Below the pieces are notes generated by a model. The model saw only the letters and a list, made by a program, of their open reading frames with translations. It did no database searches and was not told the DNA's origin. Positions 31,323 through 43,951 of a DNA stretch of 64,000 bases are shown here, in pieces. How positions within the stretch are numbered: position 1 is the first letter of the stretch; each line of letters begins with the position of its first letter. The translations under genes were made by a program, and so were the position numbers. This DNA comes from Amorphochlora amoebiformis (taxonomy: Eukaryota > Cercozoa > Chlorarachniophyceae). The stretch covers positions 930,001 through 994,000 of the forward strand of contig BAAHQB010000002.1 in the NCBI GenBank assembly GCA_054601695.1, read 5' to 3'.

Positions 31323-31391
<69 letters not shown>

Positions 31392-31422
31392 GCTTTATGT
31401 ACGCATATATGCATATATGTAC

Positions 31423-31472
<50 letters not shown>

Positions 31473-31565
31473 ATATATGATATGATATATTAGCCCGAAT
31501 TCGCTGTGGGCGACTGGGTGATATACCTCAGGAAAGAACATGGGATTAAAAAGATAAAAAAGTGA
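21770..31565 (+). CDS. NHL-repeat beta-propeller protein with N-terminal signal or anchor
   Basis: Twenty-one phase-consistent exons, 395 aa: 21770-21849, 21926-21993, 22358-22408, 23524-23551, 23611-23680, 23997-24044, 24434-24533, 24890-24948, 25282-25317, 25862-25935, 26324-26380, 26464-26510, 26768-26808, 27753-27786, 28265-28328, 28750-28784, 28929-28956, 29281-29321, 30054-30161, 30372-30418, 31494-31565 (TGA). After a basic start, [18 protein letters not shown] is a signal peptide or membrane anchor. NHL blades are clear: [13 protein letters not shown], then [16 protein letters not shown] with [14 protein letters not shown], then [13 protein letters not shown] with [19 protein letters not shown], then [12 protein letters not shown] with [12 protein letters not shown], then [10 protein letters not shown] with AEFKLPHGI and [13 protein letters not shown]. 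So at least five blades. NHL propellers usually bind protein, RNA or sugars; no catalytic domain is seen and function is unknown. The tail is short and basic (EHGIKKIKK). The first three exons are the least certain. Confidence 0.85.
26245..26323 (+). repeat. CCCTAA-type sequence upstream of a splice acceptor
   Basis: CTAACCCTGACGCTACCCTAACCCTAATCCCAG runs straight into the acceptor of the NHL exon at 26324. Similar short runs precede exons at 24434 (CCAACCCAACCCTAACCCTGAG) and 26768. All carry the C-rich form on the sense strand. Confidence 0.8.
29621..29835 (+). mobile_element. tRNA-derived SINE-like element
   Basis: Starts TTGTTAGCTCAACGGTATGG, then GTAGTCCAGAG and a decayed B box, then TCCGTTTGGATTATGA, matching the head of the element at 18785-19031 in the opposite genomic orientation. 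It sits in the NHL-gene intron between 29321 and 30054 and contains a short internal repeat, CATGGGTACTACA. Confidence 0.65.
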
Positions 31566-31728
31566 ATTTTTACAAATGTAACATATATTATATATATGAA
31601 GGTTTTGAATATATATATATATATATATATATGTATGCGTGCACGTAAGGATGTACACTGAGATGTGTAAATAAAAATATTTTTATATGTACTTTTACAT
31701 AACAATTGAAACCAAGAAGTACTATAGA

Positions 31729-31766
<38 letters not shown>

Positions 31767-32601
31767 TACACTCTGTTTGTGTTTGACACATCACGTAGAT
31801 ATTGTACATATGCCTTATACACACTCCGGAACATATTCACACCTAACCCGTGCGTGATTATAATACAACTGATGTATTTATACATACATAATATAAACAT
31901 ATATATGTATATATATATATATATATGAATATATACACACACATGTATATACATAGTCACATATATATATGTATACATATCTTTATTTGTATACACAAAG
32001 TATAAATATATAATATATACCCACTACATTATGTACAAAAATGTACATACCACATATACACTCTTGTACACATGCACATCTAGCCAAAAAACCTACGAAT
32101 GGATAATACAGATATATCGGACAAGTAGCCGCATTTCTCGATCTGAAAAACACCACGGTTTCCCCCAACTAACCCAAACCCACACCCTAATCCTAGTACC
32201 AACCCTTGTACTTTCTCTCTTTCTCTTTCAACCCTTCCAAACACCACCCTTATAAATTTCCATTCCCCAGCCATTAACTCTATCTCTAACCGTAACGAAA
32301 CCCTAACCCTAACCCCATCCCTAACCCTAACCCTAGCCCTAGCCCTAGCCCTAGCCCTAGCGCTCAACCCTAGATCTAACCTTAACCCGAGCCCTAACCC
32401 TAATGAGTCTGATCCTAACCTTAATCTAATCCCCATTCCTAATCCTAGTGATAGGTCAGAGTTAGGATATCCCAACCGTAACCATAACCACCCAATCTTT
32501 GCACCAATCCCGCCCTAACCTAACTTACCCTAACCCGATGCCCTAATCCTGACCCGAACCCTTTAATCCTAATCCTTCTAACATTTTTAGGTACAAGTTA
32601 A
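31566..32601. other. Intergenic region with CCCTAA-like block
   Basis: About 1 kb between the NHL stop and the proposed start of the next plus gene. It holds (TA)n, then 32165-32580 of CCCTAA-type repeats and pyrimidines. Two minus-strand segments have splice-like borders: 32093-32142 (IEKCGYLSDISVLSI) and about 31780-31850 (MFRSVYKAYVQYL). I could not link them to a gene. Confidence 0.5.
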
Positions 32602-32665
32602 ATGGCTGCAACCCAGGATGTGTACCGCTTGCGCTGTCACTCCTGGAAATCCCCTCCCGTGCGGC

Positions 32666-32717
<52 letters not shown>

Positions 32718-32902
32718 CATATAATTATACATCTAACGTATACTTGTACATAGATATATAATATATAGATATACATTGGACATACAACAAATCTTAATAT
32801 ATATATATATGTATATATGTATAATATATGTATATGTATGTATTCATTCATATACGCATATTCACAAATATTTATATATATATATATATATATAAAAAAA
32901 TG

Positions 32903-32970
<68 letters not shown>

Positions 32971-33111
32971 CACACATACAGTTTTTGTTGTATATATCAG
33001 GGAAATAGTTGACAATACACAGTTGAAGCACCATCGGTTTGTACAGGTTGTTTCAGACTCTGAAGGCTCTGAAGATTCAATATGCCTACAATTTAGGTTG
33101 TATATGTTACG

Positions 33112-33149
<38 letters not shown>

Positions 33150-33377
33150 TATATATATATATATATTATATATATATATATATAGATATATTATATGTAT
33201 ATGTATATGTAGGTTTACATGCATATATATAAATATATATATATATATATATGTATAATGTACACATAGTCTATTTTCTCAGGTCTGATCCCCCTCCCCT
33301 TGGGATTAACAGTTCAAACCCCACTCTGCGAGAATTAGCTAGGAATATCGAATTTAAGGTTAGATTTAGTTTATACA

Positions 33378-33408
<31 letters not shown>

Positions 33409-34099
33409 ATACATATATATATATATATATATATTTGTGTGTAAGTATATAGATGTCCACATATGGAACCATGAATGGACTATATCCTGCGCTCTGGAAG
33501 ACTCCCTTTCCCCTTCATACGTCTCCCCTCTCTTTCCAAAGTGTATATTATAAATTCAAATAGGTGTTTAGATATAAATATATACAACGTGTATATATTA
33601 TATATATATGTTTATATATATGTTTATATACATATATACTTATATTCAAATCTATCGTCCACCCTAGCTGGCTGTATAATGTATATATATATATATACAT
33701 ATATATGTAAATAAATATAAAATATACTACAATCTATATTTTTATAGAAATATCTAGGTATATTCGTACATTCTAAATACATGGCATCCAGCTGAATTCT
33801 CCCAAGCGGTATTTAAAGCATGTATTAAGAGAACACGCTCCGGTATCTAAACGTAATCCTAGTTACTGTATCTAAACCTAACCCAAACCTTAGCCCTATC
33901 CGTAACCCTAACCCTAACCCTAACCCTAACTCTGACTTAGCCCCACTCTGTGGAGGAGTCAATGGTCCTCGGACTACGACATGCTGATTAATCTGCTCCT
34001 AACTCTGACTTCAACGCTGAAACAGCTCATACTCTAACCCTATTCTAATTTACAAACCTAAGCCACGTCCTAGATGCTAATTGATCTGCTAGAAACATG

Positions 34100-34145
<46 letters not shown>

Positions 34146-34177
34146 TATTTGCTTTATTACCCTTACAAATTCATTTA

Positions 34178-34230
<53 letters not shown>

Positions 34231-34278
34231 ATATATAATATATAATATACATGGTGTATACACACTCATATGTATATA

Positions 34279-34324
<46 letters not shown>

Positions 34325-34571
34325 CAAATATATTTTTATATATGCATGTATACACATATGTATATGATGCACATATATGTATATATATACACATATATGT
34401 ATATATACACAGGTAATGGAACAGCGTTGGGAGGAGTTTATAGAAGAAAATCGAAAACATTACCCCCTCTTGCCTTTCATCACAGGGCAGGTATATGTAT
34501 ACATTATATATTTACACCATTATATGTATGTATATAAATATATACAATAAATCTATATATATATATATGCA

Positions 34572-34606
<35 letters not shown>

Positions 34607-34657
34607 ATATATATATGCATATTGTAGTATGTTGCGGAATACTTATATATATGCATG

Positions 34658-34711
<54 letters not shown>

Positions 34712-35396
34712 TCTATATGTATATATATTTACGAGCATATACTCGTATATGTGTACATACATGTAGTCATATCAAAGTTGTGAACATATAATATATACTT
34801 AAAATATAAAAAGATATATTGATATTTGTTATATACATTATATACAAATATAAATATATATGCATGTATATATACATAGATATAATTCAATATATATACA
34901 TATATATTATATATATATATATAATGTAAGTATGCATTTAAATTTGAATGTACATATTTACATGTATCCTTCATCCATATGTATATATAAATATATATAT
35001 ATATATGTATGTATGTATAGTATGTATATGTATACATTAATATGTACATATCTGCGTGTGTATATATACTATGATTGTAATATATCAATAGAAAAACATA
35101 TCATGGACTCTTCTGGTGAATATGACCCGAAACCAGCAGTTTCAGTGGTAGTATTCTATTTTATACATTTAAATGTATATATAAATATACTCACATCTAA
35201 TATATATATATATAATATATAATATATATATAATATACATATATATATATACTACATATATATATATATGTATATATAAAAAATGTACCGTTACGTGTCG
35301 TAAATATTTAATTAGTTTATATACAGGCGTAAAATATATGTGTAGATACTTTTAATATAAATATATGTATATATTCTTCTGCACATATATATATAT

Positions 35397-35451
<55 letters not shown>

Positions 35452-35483
35452 ACATGTATAAATACAAGATGATCATTTTGTAT

Positions 35484-35519
<36 letters not shown>

Positions 35520-35654
35520 CATATATATGTACATATATGTGTAGTTATGTGTATATGTAAAAATAATATATATATATATATATATATATCTTATATATAT
35601 AATATAAATAAATATATACTCAAAATATACGTACGTGTGTACGTATATCTACGC

Positions 35655-35685
<31 letters not shown>

Positions 35686-35729
35686 TATGTATATACAAAT
35701 GGAAGAAATACATATATATTTATACATAC

Positions 35730-35761
<32 letters not shown>

Positions 35762-35839
35762 GTATATCATGTATAGAAATATACTACCAACACAAACGTA
35801 GTCATATATGCATATGTACATAAGTAGATATTTTATATA

Positions 35840-35870
<31 letters not shown>

Positions 35871-35976
35871 CTATATATGTATGTATATAATTATATATTT
35901 ATGTTTGTAATAATCGACTTAGGTTCCTAAATTTCAACAAGCTAGCGAAATACACACTGGATCTAGGTAAATGTGC

Positions 35977-36036
<60 letters not shown>

Positions 36037-36246
36037 GATACAGTAAACGTATACATACGTCGTATAATTATATGCATACATGTTACATACAAAATATGTA
36101 TTCAATTTAATATTATATATGATATGTATATATCATATATCTGTAAACAAATGTATAAGAGGATACACCAGCCCATGGATGAGTGTAGATATTATATCTA
36201 TGTGTAAATATATGAAAACATATTTACGTATTAGAGTATATATATA

Positions 36247-36288
<42 letters not shown>

Positions 36289-36347
36289 GACAAACATATA
36301 TCTATTATATATATATATATATATATATTATGTATGTATATTATACA

Positions 36348-36407
<60 letters not shown>

Positions 36408-36843
36408 AATATATATATTATATATATATATATATATATATGTACATATATACAGAAACATAAATGCACTATATATTTACATATATTATGTATGTATAAA
36501 GAGTATTACATGAGATTTATATACACAGATATATATCTATATATATATACGTACATAAAATATAATTACATATGTAAATATGTATATCTGTACAATGAAC
36601 GCACAGATTTGTATATCTATACGTACCATATCCCTTCGAGAGACTCATACACTACCATCTATCCCAGTATATACCCACACATACATACAGGTATACATAT
36701 ATATAATATGTAATATATACATGATATATATATATATATATATATATATGTTTATTTGTGTGTGTGTGTGTGTGTTTAGCATACATACGTAGACATATAT
36801 GTACATATGTACATATGTACATATATATATATGTATATATATG

Positions 36844-36878
<35 letters not shown>

Positions 36879-37437
36879 AGATATTTATACATATATAAAT
36901 ATATACATATGTATATATATATATATATATTTAGATATTCATACATATATAAATATATACATATTTGTATATTGTGTTATATAACCACAAGGATAGGTAC
37001 ATATGATTTGTATTAGAGAGAGATAGAGAAGCATATGAGAGATGCATAAACCAATATTCAACCAGCCCGGCGGGGAGAGAGCTATAAGCTTGATTCACTT
37101 CCCCCCTTGGCCACTTATCCCCATGTTGTTACGGATGAGGTACCGGACACAGAGGTAATTATATGAATGACAGAGAGAGTGAGAGAAAGAAAGACAATTT
37201 GCTACTAGGAAGGCCTTGCTAGCTCGGAATGAGAAGAGAGAGACAAAAATTGGAGAAATGAGAGAAATGAAAGAAAAGAGAGAAAAGAGAGGAAGGGAAG
37301 GAAAAAAGAGAAGAGCACGAGAGGGGGGTTCAAAGACATCGAGGCAAAAAATCCCTCCTAAAAAATAGCTACTTCCCTCGGTATGTTGAGGTCGGTATAT
37401 GTATAAAAAATGAATATATATATCTACACACATATAT

Positions 37438-37469
<32 letters not shown>

Positions 37470-37630
37470 AATATATATATATAAGTACAACAGTATTCCA
37501 TAAATATGCATTATGCCTTTACAATACATTATATATATACCCAACCAAAATTACATAATTATGAAGATGGGAATGCAACGGATGATACGTCGCCTGAGGA
37601 AGAATATGACAAGAGATCTCCTTGAGGTGT

Positions 37631-37683
<53 letters not shown>

Positions 37684-38228
37684 CATGTGTATATATATAT
37701 ATATATATATATATGCATACATATTACAAGAATATGACAAGAGACCTTCTTAAGGTGTAAGTATGTACATATATATATATATATGTGTGTGTGTATATAT
37801 GTATGTGTGTATATGCATATATATGTGTATGTGTATATGTGTATATAACAATTTATATATTTATAATATCTTTTATATTTTTACATACGGACATATGCGT
37901 TATACACACGTAGAATATTTATGTGCATATTAATGTAAGGTGTAATAGAATATTGATATGAGAGTAATTTTAGAAGTAATGAACGTTTTGTAATTCACAG
38001 TATACAATTTCCTATAGCCGCTTCACTATGCACTATATAGTACTATTCGTATCGTAGTACACATTACATAGGACATAATATATGATAAACATGTAATACA
38101 TAATAGACGATGTATAATATTCTACAATAATGTATTTATATTGATAGGTTTGCATAAATGCATACATGTACATATATAATATGCAAATAAATACATATGT
38201 ATATCTAGATATATTTAAATGTATATTC

Positions 38229-38260
<32 letters not shown>

Positions 38261-38405
38261 TGTATACATTAATATATATACCTATATGCTTGTAAAATGT
38301 ACGTGTGTAAAACATGCTCAAAAACTACAGACTCGCAGAGGTCATCTAATTGGTGATGTATGTTTTCAGCCCTTGGGTCTGGATAAAATTGATGATTTTC
38401 TCTAG
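32602..38405 (+). CDS. Unrecognised multi-exon protein with duplicated cassette exon
   Basis: Exons supported by splice borders and phase: 32602-32658 ([22 protein letters not shown]), 33001-33096 ([20 protein letters not shown]), 33283-33358 ([20 protein letters not shown]), 33792-33821, 34413-34490 ([20 protein letters not shown]), 35092-35147, 35923-35966 ([14 protein letters not shown]), about 37091-37141 ([17 protein letters not shown]), 37567-37626, cassette 37731-37754, 38331-38405 (TAG, ending GLDKIDDFL). The joints 33001-33358, 33792-34490-35147-35966 and 37567-38405 are in phase. The 32658/33001 joint and the stretch 35967-37090 are not resolved, so exons are missing or the first exon belongs elsewhere. 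No family recognised; soluble, mixed charge, with an Arg-rich helix [18 protein letters not shown] near the end. Confidence 0.6.
33860..34060 (+). repeat. CCCTAA-type repeats in intron
   Basis: CCTAACCCAAACCTTAGCCC followed by several CCCTAA units, in the intron before exon 34413, again C-rich on the sense strand. Confidence 0.8.
37731..37754 (+). other. 24-nt duplicated cassette exon
   Basis: AATATGACAAGAGACCTTCTTAAG followed by GTGTAAG duplicates the end of the upstream exon (37603-37626) plus its donor. It has its own acceptor, ATTACAAG. It codes NMTRDLLK, against NMTRDLLE in the upstream exon. Being 8 codons, it can be skipped or included without a frameshift. Confidence 0.6.
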
Positions 38406-39163
38406 TCGATTTTCCAGGGTAATTCCTAATATACTTCAATCTATATAGCGATACATATTTCTATATAATAGAATGGATTATCTCTAGTCGGTATTCCACT
38501 GTACGATGTATACTAAAGTACATATACATGTATTAAAAAGACTAAAATTTCATATATTTATTAAGATATAGAAAGCAAAATGAGAAATCTAGATGAATAT
38601 GTGGATGTTTCAGGTCTTGAAGCAAGTTTGCGCTGCTGCAATATACCATTTATCTCTAGAATCCATGTTCGCAAAGCTCAATTTAAGATTTTTACATATC
38701 TTGCCAGTACATCATTCAATGTTAACTTGAATTTGGTCTACTTGGTCTAGATTTCCTGTGATACAATTTTTATCGTAGTCAAGTTTCATGATGATACCGA
38801 CTTTTCTTTCAGCCTTAGTCGTTGGCTACTAGCGGCGCGATTACACTGAGATTAGACAATGATAATAGCTTGAAAATCACCGATCATCAGAGATCGTGAT
38901 AAACCAGTATATATACGTCTAAATGTAGTTTTGTGTCACAATTGAACTTAGACTAGATAAACAGCATGCAAATTCTTTCTTCGACTCTTGATCGTATCTA
39001 AATAGACATACAAATTTATTTAATTTTGTATGTACTATACGTATGATATCGTGTTGTGATGCGTGAAGGATCTTGTGGATTCTTGGTGTGATGTCTACGT
39101 AGTTTCAACTATGGCTTAAATATGCATCTGTATGTACAAAAGATTTATGTACGTAAATAGACC

Positions 39164-39197
<34 letters not shown>

Positions 39198-39289
39198 CAT
39201 ATATAATGCATTTTATAATACAAAAGTATGTGTATGCATTATGTAAGCATATGTTGTACATATTATATATATTACATATGTGTGTATAC

Positions 39290-39320
<31 letters not shown>

Positions 39321-39412
39321 AATTATATGTATGTATTAATAAACATATGCGTAGATATATGTGCCAGACGTGTATACAGTTGTATGTATGTACATATATG
39401 TATAACAATAGC

Positions 39413-39457
<45 letters not shown>

Positions 39458-39810
39458 AGCGTGTGTGTATACACATATACACACATGTATATATAAATAT
39501 ATATATATATATCTACATGTGGTTAGGATTATGGCTAGGGTTAGGATTATGGCTAGGGTTAGGGTTATGGCTTAGGGTTATGGCTAGGGTTAGGGTTATG
39601 GCTAGGGTTAGGGTTATGGCTAGGGTTAGGGTTATGGCTAGGGTTAGGGTTATGGCTAGGGTTAGGGTTAGGGTTAGCTAGGGTTAGGATTATGGCTAGG
39701 GTTAAGGTAATTAGAATTATACACATATGAACGTACATGCACACATATTCTATACAGGAATACATATATATATATATATATATACATAATATATATATAT
39801 ATATATATTG

Positions 39811-39877
<67 letters not shown>

Positions 39878-39914
39878 ATATATATATATGTATATTTATA
39901 TATACACATGAATA

Positions 39915-39985
<71 letters not shown>

Positions 39986-40102
39986 CACATATATACATAA
40001 TACATGTATGTATAAGAGGGAACCGCGTCCTCGCGAGAAATCAAGGACTAGATAAGTAACTTTTGCGTTTCCTGCGCTGGTATAGATCACCTCACGAACA
40101 TG
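38406..40102. other. Intergenic region, convergent side
   Basis: About 1.7 kb between the stop of the plus gene and the stop of the 55-aa minus gene. 38406-39140 is AT-rich but not microsatellite, and no credible exon was found. 39160-39520 and 39760-39990 are (TA)n. 39522-39710 is a VNTR listed separately. Confidence 0.6.
39522..39710 (+). repeat. VNTR, 18-bp unit GGGTTAGGGTTATGGCTA
   Basis: About ten tandem units, some shortened, of telomere-like GGGTTA joined to TGGCTA. It is the only long array in the window with the G-rich form on the plus strand, and it lies downstream of a minus-strand gene. The Ala-Arg-Val repeat frame read from it is an artefact. Confidence 0.95.
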
Positions 40103-40466
40103 TCATACAAATCCGAAAGCATTCGGTGGGTCTCAAAGCCAAAGAGAAAAATGAGAGAGGGGGAGACAAAAAGAAATACCTGGCTGTTTTAAGCCGGATA
40201 GAACCATGAGTGGCCTCATCAACCATCATGAAATATCTCAGGAAAACTACCCAAGTATTTGGCCTCTTGTACACGCGCATCTTCAGAAACAGGGCGGAAT
40301 TTTGTCTGACTCTTGACTGGACGGTAACATCGACAGGGACATCCAGTGTTTGTAGATGAATAATTATTTTTGATATTCACAAGGTAGGGCTGGATGATTA
40401 TGTCTTTAGATTAGAGTCACCGGTGATCGCAACGTCGTTGGGAAAGGCGATGACGGAGGGCTCCAT
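40103..40466 (-). CDS. Hypothetical 55-aa protein, three exons
   Basis: Exons 40421-40466, 40224-40316 and 40103-40131 join in phase to 56 codons: MEPSVIAFPNDVAITG, then VKSQTKFRPVSEDARVQEAK YLGSFPEIFHD, then DPPNAFGFV and TGA. Borders are GT-AG, with acceptors TTACCGTCCAG and a strong pyrimidine run before GAG. Its introns (104 and 92 nt) are short and contain no TA repeats, unlike every other gene here. The start lies 239 bp from the NIP7 start on the opposite strand, suggesting a shared promoter. A second reading continues past 40103 by another splice to an RRKRKSYLSSP end at about 40040. No family recognised. Confidence 0.5.
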
Positions 40467-40705
40467 TTAAATGTCAACGAGCACACGTGTTTCAATTTCA
40501 GATATTTGAAAACATATCAGAATATATCATATTTAAAATATATGTGGATATTACTTTTGGATATTTTAGAATATGGCATAAAGATATACACATATATTCA
40601 TATCCGTATATCAAGCTGGATATACACTTCGGAGTTTTAACTCGGCGATATTAGCATATTTTGTCGGTTGGCGGGGAGGGCGTCCTCATCCGGCTTTCAG
40701 ACTCC

Positions 40706-41198
40706 ATGCGGCCTCTTACGGAGGAGGAAATGAAGACCTTCTTCGAGAAGCTCGCCAAGTATATTGGAAGGAATATCAGGTTCCTACTTGATCGAAAGGT
40801 GGCTAAAATAGGGTCATTTCGACCTTAAATACCCCAATTCTTCGCATGCTGCCTTTCGGACAATCCACAGCTTGAAGCTTAATGTGCACCGTACATGAAT
40901 GTATGCTCAGCGATATATAGTTTGACATATGAAATGTGTTCAGGATGAGAATTACTGTTTCCGACTGCATAAGGACCGCGTGTATTACGCCTCGGAGAAG
41001 CTCGTTCGCAAGGCGCAGTGCATCCCTAGGGTACGTTAGTGTTTTGTGGATATCCTTGGGTTGGGTAGATTATTATTGTGACATGCCCCGGCTCTCTTAA
41101 TACAAATTCTGTGTGTGGTTAATATAACATATAAATATTTATAAAATATATCTATAATCATATTTGAATATAGATAATTTCAAAAATAAATAAGTATA

Positions 41199-41258
<60 letters not shown>

Positions 41259-41408
41259 AGATATATACTTATTTACATTAGGAAAATTTAGCAGCAATCG
41301 GCACTTGTTTCGGCAAGTTTACAAAGACCCACAAGTTTAGATTAGAGGTGTGAATATATCTACAATACATAGCGCTTAAATCTATGTCCTAACAAATAAA
41401 TGTATTTG

Positions 41409-41452
<44 letters not shown>

Positions 41453-41813
41453 GTATGTGTATCTATAATTTTTTATATGTATCCAGTATTCATTATTAAA
41501 TATTCAGATTTCACTCTCCTCCGCTCTCCTTTCTCCTCGCCTAATCCCTCTCCTAATTAGATCTCCCTCTCAATCTACGCTCCCACTACACTAGGAGAAT
41601 ATTTTGTACTTCTACACAGATCACGTGTCTGGATTACCTTGCACGGTTTGCACAGTACAAGATATGGATAAAACCCGCAGGTATATATCAAAGTATTTTT
41701 ACTACTTGTACCAAAATTTGTCTCATTTAAATATAAAAGTGTTACATGCTTTTTTATATTTTATTTTTGTGTTTTTATATATGATGTCCATATGAAATAT
41801 GTTCAAAGATTAC

Positions 41814-41858
<45 letters not shown>

Positions 41859-42444
41859 GTATATACACACATATATATATATATATAAATTAATCAACAC
41901 ATGTTTAATTAGGAGTAATGTCGTACCTGTACGGTAATCACGTATTAAAAGCACATCTGGGGAGAATTACTGAAAATACGCCCAAGTCACTCTATGCTCC
42001 CCCCTCTCCTCTTTCTTCCTGCTTCGTGTCTCGTTTTTTGTTTCCTTCTCTTCCTTTTCACTATTTTTCCTTTTTATCACTGTTTCTCTTCTATTTTCTC
42101 TTTTCTCTCAGGCTGCGAATTCTCAATCCTTTATACATGCATATATGTATACTATGTGTGTACACATATATAAAATACATGTACATATGTATACAGATAT
42201 GTCTGTATATATTCTATGGATGTATATGCAATAGAAGTATAAAGTATTATATGATCATATATTTCAACATTTATCTGTTTATTATCTAAGAATGTATGCA
42301 GAAACATATATATAATACATTCTTCCTTTACCTGCTTATATATTTACTGTATACAATTTATAAAGAAACATATTTACATAGCACATTTAGTTGCAATATG
42401 AATACAATTATACAATATATATATATATATATATATATGTATAT

Positions 42445-42475
<31 letters not shown>

Positions 42476-42978
42476 TTAATTGTATATTAAAATGCTTTCA
42501 TATACATGTATAATGTAAGTATCAGTACATATGTATATACACATATGCATAAATAGACACATACACATATTTTATAATATAAATATATACTTATATATAT
42601 ATATACATATATATATGTATAATGTATAAATACATATATATATATATATATATATCAACGTACGTATATAAATACTGTATGAAAACATAATTAGAAACCA
42701 GGGCGTAGTGTATTTCTCCATGGGAGACATCCCTTTGGGGTTTGGAGTTAGTGCGTACTCGACCAAGGAATGCCGAAAAGTTGAGGTATCAACATTTATG
42801 AAATATAGATGTACTTACACGATTTACTTATCTATCAATGTATAATATATATGTATAGAAATATTAAGACATACATACGATTAGTATATATGCTATCTAC
42901 TCGAATTTACTATTTTTAATTTAATATTTGTCCACAAAAACATAGATGCTTACATACATAAAAATATACATATATTTG

Positions 42979-43017
<39 letters not shown>

Positions 43018-43146
43018 TCTGTATCTTAGAAATATATGTATGTGTGTATATATGTATATATACATTGACAGGGTACCCTGTCAATGTATCTTAATATATA
43101 TATATATATAGATATATATATATATATATATATTCTAAGATACAGA

Positions 43147-43178
<32 letters not shown>

Positions 43179-43190
43179 TCTGTATCTTAG

Positions 43191-43224
<34 letters not shown>

Positions 43225-43428
43225 TGACAGGGTACCCTGTCAATGTATCTTAATATATATATATATATATATATATATAGATATATACATATATACACAT
43301 ATATATAATATATATACATATAAGAATATTATATACATTGACAGGGTACGGCGATTATTGCATTTCATCAGGCTGACGTTGGACAGTATCTGCGAGACGA
43401 AGACTCGCTCACAGCATTTTCTAGTTAG
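40706..43428 (+). CDS. NIP7: 60S ribosome subunit biogenesis protein NIP7
   Basis: NIP7 binds pre-60S particles through a C-terminal PUA domain and is needed for 27S pre-rRNA processing. Exons: 40706-40798 ([23 protein letters not shown]), 40944-41030 ([16 protein letters not shown]), 41282-41347 ([19 protein letters not shown]), 41620-41680 ([19 protein letters not shown]), 41913-41985 ([20 protein letters not shown]), 42702-42785 ([19 protein letters not shown]), 43345-43428 ([21 protein letters not shown]). Order, length (about 182 aa) and PUA core match the family along its whole length. The only gap is between ENTP and GVVYFSM: phases 2 and 0 do not join, and family members have about three more residues, so a microexon of about 10 nt in 41986-42701 is unresolved. 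The last intron holds palindromic copies of its own acceptor. Confidence 0.96.
43010..43345. repeat. Palindromic repeat array next to a NIP7 splice acceptor
   Basis: A perfect 28-bp palindrome with core TTGACAGGGTACCCTGTCAA occurs at 43061-43088 and again at 43220-43247. Its left half, TACATTGACAGGGTAC, is identical to the true acceptor and start of the last NIP7 exon (43334-43349). The palindromes are flanked by TCTGTATCTTAGAAATATAT and its reverse complement, with a repeat period of 159 bp. Confidence 0.92.
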
Positions 43429-43951
43429 TATCTGTTGCCCATGTACTAGAAGTACATGCAAAATTTTTTAAGACGAATCGATATCCAAGATCACACACTA
43501 GATCTGTGTAACTTACATACATATACACATATATACATACATAATATCTAGAATATATGAAATATATATATATGTATATATATATATATATGTTGTGTAT
43601 ATATATATTTACAAATATATATATATATGTATAATATATGAAATATACACACATATGTATATATATATATATATATAGTAGATACACTTTTATTTCTAAC
43701 TTTGGTACTAGTTAATCTAGTTAATCTTCAGATCTAGTGATAAACTTTGGGGTAAACAATTATAAAATCCGAAACAAATTAATTGCAAGATCACTACACT
43801 AGCTATACTAACTAGCACTACACTAATGATTATCAGTCTAGTCAGTGATTAAAGTTTATAATTAGTATAATTATTCACTTCAATGAATTTAGAAATTACT
43901 TTAAAATTGAGTATACATGGCTAAGTTCATAGTAAGATGCTTGCCATCGGT
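43429..43951. other. Convergent intergenic region, NIP7 / SpoU methyltransferase
   Basis: 523 bp with (TA)n at 43560-43680 and otherwise ordinary AT-rich sequence with several CTAGT-containing short repeats near 43700-43870. No gene or RNA seen. Confidence 0.7.

Noticed and set aside
39522-39710. Ala-Arg-Val repeat protein frame
   Set aside because: Translation of an 18-bp VNTR, with no exon context.
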